From contig NC_063436.1 in assembly GCF_020379485.1 (NCBI RefSeq), positions 12,603,389 to 12,667,388 of the forward strand: DNA of 64,000 bases, written 5' to 3'. This document shows, piece by piece, positions 44,881 to 57,100 of the stretch. A program made the position numbers and the translations under genes. The notes beneath the pieces were generated by a model that was not told the DNA's origin, did not search any database, and was given only the letters and a program-made list of their open reading frames with translations. Source of the stretch: Brassica napus. Taxonomy: Eukaryota > Streptophyta > Magnoliopsida > Brassicales > Brassicaceae. Every line of letters starts with the position of its first letter. Position 1 is the stretch's first letter.

Positions 44881-47230
44881 AAAATTAGGCTATATTTGTT
44901 TGAAGACAAATGAAAATTTACTTTAAGTGAAATAGAAGTTTGCTTGTAGGGAAAAAAAAAAGTAAAAGGGAAAATATTACTTTAAAGAAAAATTCCTTGG
45001 GTGAACTTGAAGTGCAAGTACTATAGGTTTGGTATATAAAGATGATTTTCTTTATGATGAAAAGCGAATCTTGGAGAATAAAAAACTGAAAGAGGTTTGT
45101 GGTTGTGTGATTGATGTGAGTTAGGTGTTGATGTATTTGGTGACATACTTCCAAAGATTTGAAAGATTGAAATCTAAGTTCTAGAGTGAGTTTTATCTTA
45201 AGATTAAGCTACCTTAGAGAATTCTTATAATATAGAAGGGTGGTATTTCAAGAAGATCATTCTTAATTTACGTGTTAGGAAATTAGTTGTTTTTGCTTTC
45301 TTATTTTAATGAATTCGAAAAAATTGTATTTTATTTATTGTATGTTTTTTACTGACTTCATAAACACTTTCAATGAGCAGCTATAGATATATCGTTTTAT
45401 CTATCAAGAACGGATCTTGAGAGATGCTCGGCAATTAAATTGCACAACCCAAATTCCTTCTCATACTCACTAAAATGAACTCCCCTAATTGTGTTCCTAA
45501 ATGCGGTTAAGTGAGACATGGGGTTAGTTTTCCCTTAATAAGCTGGAAGAGTTTTAGCTTGAGAGTGAGATGAAAATGAATGGAAATAAACTGATGATGG
45601 GAATTAGTTTTTATATTGAAGACTTCATATGGTTTTACAAAGCCCTACAATATGGGTAGAATATATGAAAAGTGAGTAGAATGTGTGTAGAATTGTAAAC
45701 TGTGTAGAATTGTAAACCGTGTCGAATTGGTCCCTCGTATATATGTTTCTCTTCTTGATTTTTACATTTAATGGCACTGTATTTAGTATGTTTAAATTTT
45801 TTTGGTCAAATAGCTTGATGACTCATATTTGATGTGAATGCAAACAAAGTCTCAAACAAAGTCTCACATTAGAAATTTAGATAAATAATACCTATTATAT
45901 AAAGGGATGTCCAACTTTGATTAGAACAAAACTTTTTTAAAAGGATTTTAAAACTAAATTTGTGCAATGCATAACTCTGATTAATACTATGCATTTTGGA
46001 AAGGAGCCTAAAACAAAATTTATACAAGCTTTGATTGTTCGTTCAAAATTAAACAATATCATACTAATCGACCTAAGAAAATTTGGACATGCGCTTGAAA
46101 AAACCTAAAAATCTTAAATAAGTTTTTTAGTTCATTCAGAGTTGACATTTAGTATTTAAAAGGATGCATAACTCTAATTAGTACTATGTCTTTTTGAAAG
46201 GAGTCTAAAACCAAATCTATACGAGCTTTGATTGTTCGTCCCAAATTAAACAATATCATACTAATCGACATGAGAAGAATTGGACATGGGCTTGAAAAAA
46301 CCTAAAAGTCTTGAATAAGTTTTTTGTTCATTCAGAGTTGACATCTAGTGTACCAAATAGGTTTCCATCATGCCGTTTATTCTATGTAGATATGAGTTTC
46401 ATTCTTGACTTTGATCCATACTTCACACATTAACAATGTTCTTGCTTTGTTTCTTATTTATAGGCTCTTTATTTACGCTTTATTGGATTATAATTTTGAC
46501 CGAAATTTATAACTTATAATCACACTCGTAAATTCAATTCTTGCTGTATATTTACAAGGCTATTATACACAAGGATGTATTTGATGGAGTTAATACAAAT
46601 CAAATCATAATATGTTTTATTGAGTTAATATTATATATTGTAATCATGTTGTTTTGTCAACTTTGAGTGTATTTTGTTAAAAATAACTTTTTATTAGTTG
46701 TATTTTTATACATTTTATTAATTTCTAAAACGATTAAGTTATATAAATACAACTTATTTATATAACTAAAAAGAATAAAGTTTATATAACTTATTTATTA
46801 ATACAAGTTAAAAGAATTCTAAAAAGAACAAACAATAATATAAAGTTTGTGTTTCCAAACAATTTGTTTCTGCGATAAGTTACGAGAATATTAACACTCG
46901 TTTCATGATCTCTCAGAAACGGTATGCACCACTTATTCTAAAGTTTATCTCACATCACATCATATCATCCAAATCCCCAATAAGAACAAAATAAAAATGT
47001 TCAGTAGGACCAATCGATCCAAATATTATATACTCATCAGTATTATTTCAAATGGTAAGAAAGAGGATGAGTAACAATAGAATCACCCTGTGAGATATAA
47101 GATGTTAGTTCAGAAGTCCATAGACTTGGACATAACACTTTAAATAGATATAATTTTAACTTTAAACTAATGTAGCAAATAGAAAACCTAATGCGACCAA
47201 AAACCAAACAAAGTTCCTATTTAGGAGATA
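44881..47230. other. Intergenic with tandem duplication
   Basis: No gene. Includes the 197-bp tandem duplication (45969-46360) and an upstream AGTCTCACATTAGAAA / TATATAAAG pair (45858-45903) resembling a promoter. Confidence 0.5.
45969..46360. repeat. Tandem duplication, 197-bp period
   Basis: GCATAACTCTGATTAATACT at 45969 is repeated as GCATAACTCTAATTAGTACT at 46166. The two copies stay alignable for about 190 bases, sharing AGCTTTGATTGTTCGT, AAACAATATCATACTAATCG, and TTCATTCAGAGTTGACAT at the end, with scattered substitutions. Confidence 0.85.
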
Positions 47231-47231
47231 A

Positions 47232-47233
<2 letters not shown>

Positions 47234-47264
<31 letters not shown>
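47234..47264. repeat. Poly-C tract of 31 bases
   Basis: An uninterrupted C run (G run on the other strand) in a very AT-rich surrounding. It could form a G-quadruplex or i-motif, or could be an assembly artefact. Confidence 0.9.
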
Positions 47265-47267
<3 letters not shown>

Positions 47268-47678
47268 AGAAGCTTCCGTTATGGAAGACTCATATATTGA
47301 ATTTTATGCCCACATTCACCAACTGAAGACGTTTTATCGACCTCTACGCTACAGCTCAACATGTCGACTTAGCTGGGCCACATCATTCATCACACTCGTC
47401 TCAGTCTGACATACATAAGTACATCTCTGTATCTAGCTAACATTTATACTCGTCTCATAACCCAACTATAATTTAAAGCAAGCAATGTTGAATTCTCTAA
47501 AATCCTATTTTCAGTTTAAGCAGAAAACATATTATAAGTACGAAGACTCCAAAAAGACTCAATCCACAAATATTGGATATATTTCAACTAAACCATAGCA
47601 ATTCTAACTCCAATTACTATGTACAAGAAATTACGAGAATATCTCTCATATTTGCCCATGGTTGGAACGATGGATGGA

Positions 47679-47725
47679 AGATGTTAGATTTCTTTTTTTC
47701 AAAAAAAAAAAGATGTTAGATTTCT
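47679..47725. repeat. Micro-insertion: T6-C-A10 between 15-bp direct repeats
   Basis: AGATGTTAGATTTCT at 47679-47693 and again at 47711-47725, no mismatch, with only TTTTTTCAAAAAAAAAA between. Confidence 0.7.
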
Positions 47726-47871
47726 AGTTATCTAAAATAATTTTTTCAAAAATTGAAACTCTTTTTAAATATAAACTCCCCAAAATAGGTATTTTTTCTA
47801 AAATGAAAAAATTTCCATAAATGGAACAAGTCTTGAAATGACTTTTTTAGAAAATAGATATATTACAATGG

Positions 47872-47919
47872 TACCGTTAAGAAGTTTTTTTTTTTTTTTT
47901 TTTACCGTTAAGAAGTTTT
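47872..47919. repeat. Micro-insertion: pure T tract between direct repeats
   Basis: TACCGTTAAGAAG at 47872-47884 and 47903-47915 flank a run of 18 T. TTTT after the second copy also matches, so the exact repeat length is 13-17. Confidence 0.7.
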
Positions 47920-48951
47920 CCATAATAGAATAAAGGTTTCTTAATTAGAAAAATAGATATAGGGTTTCCAAATTCAAAACATATTAGAGACAAAAACTAA
48001 AACCGTCATGATTTCTAAATACCTCGGTTTATCGATCATGAAGATGATTTCAAAATATAAGAGCGAGATATTTTTATTGATCACATTCTGGATTCTTCCG
48101 CACCTATAAAAAATCTCAGTTAAAGTTTACTGTTTGTGAATCCAATCTCAGAAATGAGTTTGGAAGATACAACCATAATTCTTAAACCATAATTTCAAAT
48201 GATTCTCCCCTTTCGGGTATAGCTAGATCTACGAATTGCCTTGAAAGTTAAGTTTCAAAATTTTCTGTTTGAATCAGCCATTTTTCTCTTCTCCTAAAAC
48301 GTCTCTAGTGGACTTTATTCTCGGTTTTAATCTGTTTAAATAAAAAAATAGGATTTCTTCCAATGGAGATGAATTTTAATTACTATACCGAGATTAATGA
48401 GTCGTTACAAGAATCTTGTTAAACAAATTTACAAATTGGTATATTGTATGATAAAATATCCTTTCTCTTGAACATGATACACCTCTGGTTATTGTTTATT
48501 TCCTTGCTGTCCACTGTCCAAAATAAAAACTTTTAAAACGAAAATACAGAGAACGAAAAGTACAACGGAAACTCATAGGAAGTGAGGGAACACAACAAAG
48601 GAAATGATACTTCCGAACAATAAAGATTATGAGCATTAAATTAAAAATAAATGTGTGCGTGCGTGTGGGTCAAAATTAATAAATATTACGTACGTGTGTG
48701 TTTTAGTCAAAAGAATCAACACCGTCACTCACTATAGCTAATAATGTCGGAGCAATGTCTCCTTGTAGACTATCCTCTGCATTATATATACACCCATTCT
48801 TAGTGCTTGTTCCTCATCAGGGCTCACATTTTATATATATCAAAACTTTCACTCTAATAATTCTCTCTCCCTCTCTCTCTGCTACAACTTACAAGTATAA
48901 GTACTTGTCCTTCTTACATATATATTGATCACCGATTTATAACATCTAAGA

Positions 48952-50641
48952 ATGTTGTCAAGCAAAGTTATCAACGAATCTCACGGACAAGACTCATCCT
49001 ACTTTCTTGGATGGCAAGAATACGAGAAGAATCCTTTCCACGAAACACTTAACCCTAGTGGGATCGTTCAAATGGGTCTTGCTGAAAACCAGGTTTGTCT
49101 GAATCCTTAACTAATAGTACAAAACTAAACTACTATGAAAAAAAAACTCTGGACTTCTTTGCTTAATTCCCGCTCATTGGTTGGTGTATAACCTTTGTTT
49201 ATGCAGCTTTCATTCGACCTAATTGAGTCGTGGCTTGACGATCACCCCGAAGTCTTGGGTTTGAAGAAAAACGAAGAGTCAGTTTTTAAACATTTAGCTC
49301 TGTTCCAAGATTACCATGGCTTGCCGGCTTTCAAAGATGTAAGTAACACTAACTTCTCTGATATATTCAGAGTGTATAATCCAAGTTTTACTGTACGACG
49401 ATGACACTAAGTATATATGCTTTAACACGACAGGCCATGGCTAAATTCATGGAAAAAATCAGAGGGAGCAAAGTGAAATTCAATACAAACAAGATGGTGC
49501 TCACAGCTGGCTCAACCTCGGCTAACGAGACTCTAATGTTCTGCCTCGCTAATCCAGGAGATGCCTTTCTTATCCCTGCACCTTATTATCCAGGGTACGT
49601 TTATACTAACGTTTTCAAATTCATTACCGTTGGTTACAAGAAAGGCAACTAAATTTGTTTGTTGGCTTTATCGTTTGAAGGTTTGATAGAGATCTCAAGT
49701 GGCGGACAGGAGTAGAGATTGTTCCGATCAATTGTGTAAGCTCAAATGGGTACAAGATAACAAAGGAAGCGTTGGAAGACGCGTACGAACGAGCTCACAA
49801 ACTAAACCTAAATGTTAAAGGAGTTCTCATAACGAATCCTTCAAACCCTCTTGGAACTTCCACCACCCGTGGCGAGCTTGATCTTCTTCTCACCTTCACA
49901 TCCGCCAAGAAAATCCATATGGTGAGCGATGAGATCTACTCGGGGACGGTGTTTGACTCTCCTGAGTTCACCAGCGTTCTAGAAGTGGCCAAGGATAAGA
50001 ACATGGATTTGGATGAAAAAATTCATGTTGTTTACAGTTTGTCTAAGGATCTAGGCCTCCCTGGATTTCGCGTAGGCTTGATTTACTCAAACAATGAGAA
50101 AGTGGTGTCAGCGGCGACCAAAATGTCCAGTTTTGGACTCATTTCTTCCCAAACTCAGCATCTGCTAGCCAACTTGCTGTCTGACGAAAGATTCACGACC
50201 AAGTACTTGGAGGTGAACAGGAAGAGGCTGAGAGAGAGAAGAGACAGGTTGGTTTCGGGTTTGAAGAAAGCCGGGATCGGTTGTTTGAAGAGCAACGGGG
50301 GTTTGTTCTGTTGGGTTGATTTAAGACACCTCTTGAAATCCAACACGTTCGAGGCCGAACACTCTTTATGGACAAAGATTGTATGTGAAGTTGGTCTAAA
50401 CATCTCCCCAGGCTCATCTTGTCACTCCGATGAGCCTGGTTGGTTCAGAGTTTGTTTTGCCAATATGTCAGACCAAACACTCGAGGTTGCTATGGACCGT
50501 GTACACGGTTTTGTAGAGGCCATGGTGATGAATACTAATCATGGTAAACAAAAGAGAACAATGTGGGATTCAAGGAGAAGATCTCTTATCAACAAATGGG
50601 TCTCCAAGCTATCCTCTGTTCAATGTGAATCAGAACGTTGA
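48952..50641 (+). CDS. ACS11: 1-aminocyclopropane-1-carboxylate synthase ACS11
   Basis: Four exons: 48952-49092, 49207-49338, 49434-49594 and 49681-50641, summing to 465 codons; GT..AG borders and phases agree. The N-terminus [20 protein letters not shown], then [20 protein letters not shown], are diagnostic for the ACS11 branch. The PLP-enzyme features are intact: [32 protein letters not shown] and the Schiff-base Lys in [14 protein letters not shown]. It converts S-adenosylmethionine to ACC, the rate-limiting step of ethylene synthesis, in the cytosol as a dimer. The C-terminal tail carries [14 protein letters not shown], a basic Ser-containing region of the kind that governs phosphorylation-dependent turnover. 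In Arabidopsis, ACS11 (At4g08040) lies in the same interval between the J-domain gene and KNAT1. Confidence 0.95.
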
Positions 50642-51488
50642 TGGTTTTTTCTCCAAGATTTCTCGATTGCTTTCCAAATTTTCTGTTTCTTTTTAATATG
50701 GTTTTTCACTCCAGATCCGGCACATGCCATTGTGGAGTTTAGCGCTACAAAATAAGAAAAAAGTACTGTTCTTTTTATGCGAGGATTGAATGAAAATCCT
50801 ATTTGTGTTTTGTTCTTTTGTGTATTCTTTTATTCTTTAATATTCATGTAATACTGTAACATGGAATAATATCACTTCTTTTATTTCAAAAGAAACCTCT
50901 GTTGATTCATTTCCTGAGATTAAGGTAAATCGAACGTACAAGATAGTACCAGATTTTTGTACGATCCTTTTACATAAAGGCACATTTTGGCCAATTGGCA
51001 CACTTTTATTTCGTCTTTAGCTGTAATAAAAAATTTTTACCAAAAAGACAATATATTTTTAAAGATAATTATTGACCCAAATTGCCTTTAGTTATGATCA
51101 AAAGATTTTCTTAGCACATAAAAAATAAAATCATTTTGCATAATTTTATATTATTATTTATTATAGCTTTTCATTTGTTTTTAATTATTTTAATTTATAA
51201 GCTATATAAACGAATTTTTGATGAAATTGAAAATTACATTTTTTGTTCTTTTTGGTCAATATTTTTTGTTTTATATTTTGATATTCATATGTTTATTGAG
51301 ATTTTAATATTTTTATTTTATTTTTAAATCTCAAATTTAAATTTTACAAATAACTTATTATAGATAACATATTGTGGATCGTGGAACACGTATTGCGGAC
51401 CGTGTATATGATTGAGTGTATTGTTGAATAGGTTGTGGGTATGCTTTTGGTGGGCATATAGGTTGTGGACAACTGAGTTATGGATTAT
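50642..51488. other. ACS11 3' flank and AT-rich spacer
   Basis: The 3' UTR of ACS11 likely extends into about 50880. Beyond it no gene; AT-rich sequence with short fortuitous frames up to the SINE. Confidence 0.5.
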
Positions 51489-51664
51489 GAAATTTTGACG
51501 GAGACTAACGTTGAGTTGGCCTAGTGGTAAAAGGGTTATGGTTATAACTACCGCCACCCGGATTCAATTCACGGTGGGAGGTACTATTTATAATACTTGG
51601 GTTCCCGACAAAGAGGTGAAACCACTTATTTTTTATCAAAAAAAAAAAGAAATTTTGACGGAGA
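51489..51664 (+). mobile_element. tRNA-derived SINE with 16-bp target site duplications
   Basis: GAAATTTTGACGGAGA at 51489-51504 is repeated exactly at 51649-51664. The body (51505-51648, about 144 bp) opens TAACGTTGAGTTGGCC and has an A box TTGGCCTAGTGG and a B-box-like CCGGATTCAATTC, i.e. an internal Pol III promoter. It ends TTTTTTATC and a run of A. This is a typical crucifer SINE in forward orientation. Confidence 0.88.
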
Positions 51665-52536
51665 AGTGAGTACAGAGGCAGATCTAGAACATTTTTTACT
51701 AGGAGTATAATATTACTTATAACTAAACTCATTTATAAAATATTTTTTAAAAACAAATACCTTAAAAATTTATCCTATGCTATACCATTTTCTGGAATTT
51801 TTTTACCACAGCATCATTTGTTATTTTCTCAAATAATTCTTTTTCAACAAAACAAACAATACAATCATTTAGAAACTGATCACTTATCTGCTTCTGCATG
51901 ATAGTCTTCACAATTTTCATCGCAGAAAAACATCTTTCAACTGTAGTAGTGACAACAAGTAAAGTCAAAACAAGTTTTAAAAGCCGAGAAACCTAAGGAT
52001 GTGAAAGATGTTTCTTTGCCTCTACCATCATACATACAAGATCTCCAAGATCCTTCAAATTAACAACTCTTTCATCTTCACGGATCTCCAAGATCCTTCA
52101 AATTAACAACTCTTTGATATTCATATTAATTTTATTATTTTATGTGGTTTTGGATAGAATATTACTAAATCTCATCAAAATATATTAAGTGTTAAGAAAA
52201 TATAAAGATAATTCCATTGTGAATATAAAACAAACCATATAATAATGGTTCTTACTTATATAAAATATGTATACGTATAAATTATTAATTTATAATTTTA
52301 GTGGGACCATATATTTACATAGAATTTTCTAAAAAATATCTTATTATTTTATTGATTTATGTCAAATTTTAAACTGGTCCAAGTTGGGACCAGCGAAATT
52401 TAATAATTTATAGAGATTATTAATTTTTCGAGTATTAATTTATAGAGATCCTACTGTATATACTTCTTTTTTTGAAAATGTAGACCGGGGAACGTGAACC
52501 CGTAGACCACCACGTACGTCCGCCCCTGAGTGAGTA
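51665..52536 (-). mobile_element. Internally deleted hAT element with exact 8-bp target duplication
   Basis: AGTGAGTA at 51665-51672 and 52529-52536 flanks an 856-bp element whose ends CAGAGGCAGATCT (51673) and ACGTCCGCCCCTG (to 52528) are imperfect inverted repeats of hAT type (CAGRGGCGGA...). On the minus strand, 51968-51780 encodes the hAT dimerisation signature (TTVERCFSAMKIVK, DCIVCFVEKELFEKI). It is preceded by LKDLGD and VCMMVEAKKHLSHP with a stop, so the transposase is broken and mostly deleted. Confidence 0.88.
52040..52119. repeat. 43-bp tandem duplication within the hAT remnant
   Basis: GATCTCCAAGATCCTTCAAA starts at 52040 and again at 52083. It duplicates codons of the transposase remnant (LKDLGD). 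Confidence 0.85.
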
Positions 52537-53215
52537 TAGAAAGTTAGATACGATTGGAGGACGTATTTTTTAAAAAGAAATCCACCTCTTTTAAGGATTT
52601 ACATCAAAATAACATATTAGCTAGTTGAAAGTAGACAACGTTTTCTGAGAGACTTATTTCAGGTGGTGAGATCGTGGATGATGAGAAAGTCGTGAATAGA
52701 AAATTCATGGATGGGTGAACCCTGCAAACTGAATCGCGTTCTTCGTAGATGGGAGATCTGTGAATATGTTTATTTCATTAGACATTAAAAGTGGTGTACA
52801 CTTTTCATGGTATAGATCTTAAAGCAACAGCATAACTGAGGTGTGATATCGCAGTGTGAAGCGGTGTGAATACGTTTGGTATGTTCAAAATTACCCTATT
52901 AAGCTACTCTGCAATCTCAGAAGTGCATTGCAGTATTTAAGGATCAAATCCACAAAAACTCTGGTTTACACAATAAAATTCAGTTATTGAATTAATCCAA
53001 ACAAATAAATAGAACACAATAAAAAGGCAGAAAATAAAGAGGTTGTAAACTATGGAGAAATTCGCAGTAAATAAAAATGGTAGATAAACAATTTTTCAAG
53101 GTTTATGAAGAATAGTCCTTGAACTCAAACAATATTCAAATAAATCAACTTTCATTGCATGGACTATTTATGTTTAGATCCTAGAATTCCAAATCTCTTG
53201 ACAGAGCCATGACAA
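52537..53215. other. Intergenic
   Basis: No gene or clear element recognised. Confidence 0.4.
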
Positions 53216-53216
53216 A

Positions 53217-53810
53217 TTGTGCATGGTCAGAGTTGTTCCCTTCGACTGTAGTGTCTATCTCCGGTTTGAGGGATCTGATCATAGATCCCTTCTCACATGT
53301 TCGGTCAAGCAATTAAGCAAAAGAGAGGCACATTTTGGTTTGATAGAAGATTGCGCAAAAAAAAAAAACAAAAATCCGAGAATTGGTTCAATCTCACTGG
53401 CCTTGCTCAGAGCCCGAATCAGTCATCTCCAAAACAAACAGGGTCAGAGGCAAAATCATCGAGTGGACGAAGGAGAAGAATCTAGTATTGAAGTGATCAA
53501 ATCTACCCAAGACGTCTTAGAGGAAGCTCTCTCTCTCTCTCTGCCCCTGTTCCAGACCCGGAGTGTATCTCATCCATCTCCCGATTACTTGAACAGGCCT
53601 ATCTCGATGAGGAAGAATATTGGAAACAGCGGAGTCGAATTCAGTGGCTCCATTGTGACGATCGTAAATCTGGTTTCTTTCATGCTGTCACGAGGGACAG
53701 ATGACAAGAAAACAAACTCCCTATTATTGAGGAAAAGCTGATAACACCAAGGTAGGGACAGATGACAAGAAAACAAACTCCCTATTATTGAAGGATGTAA
53801 CGTTTTCTCT
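53217..53810 (+). pseudogene. Frameshifted L1-type LINE ORF2 fragment
   Basis: FEGSDHRSLLTC and FWFDRRLRKK resemble the end of the LINE endonuclease and the linker to RT. Further on, in another frame, QRSRIQWLH, DDRKSGFFHAVTR and KLPIIEE match the segment ...FWKQRSRVQWL..GDRNTGFFHAVT...N.I..IED. The order is right but frames change, so it is a decayed copy. A direct repeat of 37 bases (53694-53730 and 53755-53791) ends it. Confidence 0.75.
53694..53791. repeat. Direct repeat, 37 bases, 61-bp period
   Basis: GGGACAGATGACAAGAAAAC begins at 53694 and again at 53755; the 37-base copies are identical. Confidence 0.85.
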
Positions 53811-54111
53811 TACACACATTTCATAAAGAGATGTAAACGGATCAAGAAAATTCATAAAAAAACATACCTTTTCACACATTATTAAAACACATATTATAAA
53901 TAAAACACTATGACAAATAAAAATAAAAAGTGAAAATGACTAGGAAGTCTCAAACCCCTTGAACGATATAAGACATTAAATACGGGTAAGAAAATAAAGC
54001 TATAGGTAGCAAACTTGTGAAGGAAAGTTGAAATCATGAACTGTAAACGAGAGAGGCAACAAAAGGTTGTTATTATATGGCTAACCCTTCTGGATATCTG
54101 CATGCGGTCTC

Positions 54112-57100
54112 TTATGGTCCAAGACGATAAGGACCATCGCCCATGTAATGACCATCCATGTATAGAGCTGCGTGGTGCGGGTGCTGTAGACCATCCATCA
54201 CCATGAACTGCATGTCTTCGGACGGTTTCCAGTGACGTTTTCTTTGGTTTATGAACCAATTGTTGATCTGTTTCTGATCTAACCCCGTTGATTCCGCCAA
54301 CGCCACCTTCTCTGACTCCTGCCACACAACACAAATCAGAACCATATCCATATCATCACTTTTTTAGTATTGTTCATTGTTTAAAAACGGTAGATTTAAT
54401 CACAAAAGCTAGACGATATTAGTTTCAATAAAAGAAAAGGTATGTTCTATAAAAAAGGTAGATGATAGTCAGACGAAGTTATAAATTACAGTCTGCTGCT
54501 TCGAACAATCTAGATGACTAAAGAATATTAAGGCCCTCGTTATAAGGGAAAAGTATACATATCAAGGTTTCCGAACATACAAAATAGTGATATACTATGG
54601 AAATTTTAAAGCAAATTTATCCAATTTTCTTATAGAACTTTTTAGCAACACACATATACCAACACGCTTTCAATAAATATGATACTCAGATCATTCAACT
54701 TCTTTTGTAACACAAAATGTAATGCCATGCACTTCTCAGACAAGAATCCAAACAAATATCTGTGTAAATACATAACCTAATTTGAAACAAAATATTTCCC
54801 TCCAATTTTTTTATTGTAGCTTTAGACGACTGATTTTTTTTTCAAAGCACGAAGCATGGTTCTGTTAGGGTATCTCCAACCATAACACTAAAATTAGTGT
54901 TGAAATTACACCAAATTGGTGTTTAAGTGTTAAACTTTATTTTTCATGTCCAACCATCACACCAAATTCTACACCAAAATAATATTTTATATTATCAACT
55001 TTTTAGTTTTAGTAATTTAATACATTAATTGTTTATAATTGACTAATTATATATATGTATCACATTTAGTTTATATATATATATATATATATATATTAAT
55101 ATTTGGTAATTTTATTTTTATATAAGCTATTTTTCTTTTAGTTAATGTGTATACTTTATTATTTATTTTATTTAAAATATTTGTAAAAATTAAAACTTTT
55201 TGCATTTAAAATGAAGATCATTTTTATTTTGTTACCATTTAATATAATTTATAATACTCATTTAATTATATACTATTAATTAAATTATAAAATAAAATAA
55301 TAGTTTAATGTTTTAGTAATGTAAAAATATGGATTAAAAATACAAGATATTATGATATACTCATTTTAACTATAAGTTATAACTAAGTAAAAAACTAATC
55401 TATCTATTATTAAATAAAAAATAATAAAATATATTATTTTAATATTTGGTGTAATGAATATTGTTAATTTGGTGTAATACTTTTTACATTACAACAAATT
55501 TGGTGGGATGGTATCATTTTTGGTGTTCATTGGAAATGGTATCATATTTACCAAAAAAAATACCAGGATTTTTTAACAACAAACAGCCATTCTATATAAT
55601 ATATCATTTTTTTTGTGGTAAATATGTATACCAATATTAAAGACCTTCGCCATCACCACATTCGGTTTTATTTGTTTTATTTCCTGAAGCTGATAAACTA
55701 TAACAATAGATCCACGGACTTAAACTTCAAAATTATTTCAAAATTTAGATAACTATAGATAAAAACGTGTTTGATATATGTATATATACATATGTTATGA
55801 AATATGGAAACGCATAAAGGTTTGAACACAAATTATCTCTGCAAAGAGCCTAGCATCTACAAATGATCCCTGCAAAGAGCCTAATCGGCCTAAGGAAGGC
55901 CCTTTAGAGAAAATCAGGGCAAATTGGAGATTCCCAGCATCTACATTGTTTTCCAAAAGACTGGTTCTAGTATTTATATAGAGTGTATATTTTAAAAGAC
56001 TGAAAGCATAGAGAGATGAGAGTAAAATTATACGTACAGAAGGATACGGCCACTTGTAATGCAATTCCCACCACGTGAGAAGCTTCTGCCTTGCTTCTTT
56101 GGGAAGTTTACCTTTCTTTTTTTTCTTGGACAGTTCTTGCTTTAGACTGCTCAAGTATCCACTGTACTTCTTCAGCAAGTGATTCTTGAGTTCCCGATCT
56201 TCCGCCCTCGGGTCTATTTCCGGTAATTCTGCTTCCCCTCCACTGTTGTTATTATCTTGCTCTTCGTCTGATGATTCCATTCCTTCACTTTTCCCATCTG
56301 TTTCAAATTTTAGCTTTTCATCAGTCTTATATTTTGATTCATAATTCACGAGCAATTTAGTCGTACTGACTTTTTTATGAAAATTTGAAACATTTTGCAT
56401 ACTGGAATTGAGAATACCTATTTGTATTTTTTTTCATAGTGAACAACAAAAAGTGTTTGTGACAGTAGTACTTTGGGCCGGGTTAAAAGTAAGAAACCAA
56501 AAAAAGCCCCACCCTCTTTGGATGGATTCTACAATAGGGAAAACAAGAACAAATGTGCACATCTGTCTGCAGCCTACGAATTTCTATCATATTAACTATT
56601 ATATTTTATGATCTTAATTAACACTTGAATGTTTAGATGAAAAATTTTAACCAAATATAATCATAATTATTTTTTGGTCGCCTTATCATAATCTAATTGG
56701 TACAAAACTTTCCCGGGAACCAAAGAAATACGCGCCAATGTTGCTCTTGAAATTCATCATGAGCCCTACCTTGGCATTATATTTTCTTTTCTACATTCAA
56801 TGGTTACATGTGGGTATATGCATGTATATGTATTTGTGAGTTTTATGACATTTACCAGGATTGTTGAGGATGTGAATGGGACCCTGACACAACATGCTAA
56901 TCTGAGATTCAATACGACGTATATACTCCATTGCTTCTTCAATGGGCCGTGTTAGCTCCTCTCGATATTTAACCAGCATATCACAGTATGCTTCCTGTTG
57001 ATAAAATTTACGATACAAACAAAAATAAAGACTTAACATATACACTTGAAGAAACGACCCACTATAATTCAGTTTGATAATTAATTTACCATGAATTGAT

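Larger units (their letters stand above)
47265..48951. other. Intergenic and ACS11 upstream region
   Basis: Includes two micro-insertions (47679-47725, 47872-47919). Close to ACS11: a TATATATAC box near 48783 and a CT-rich leader (48861-48881). GTACGTGTGTG at about 48690 is an ACGT-core site. No gene before 48952. Confidence 0.5.

Noticed and set aside
47191..47409. Frame through the poly-C tract encoding a Pro run
   Set aside because: The proline run is only the homopolymer; the rest is unrecognised and the frame has no context.
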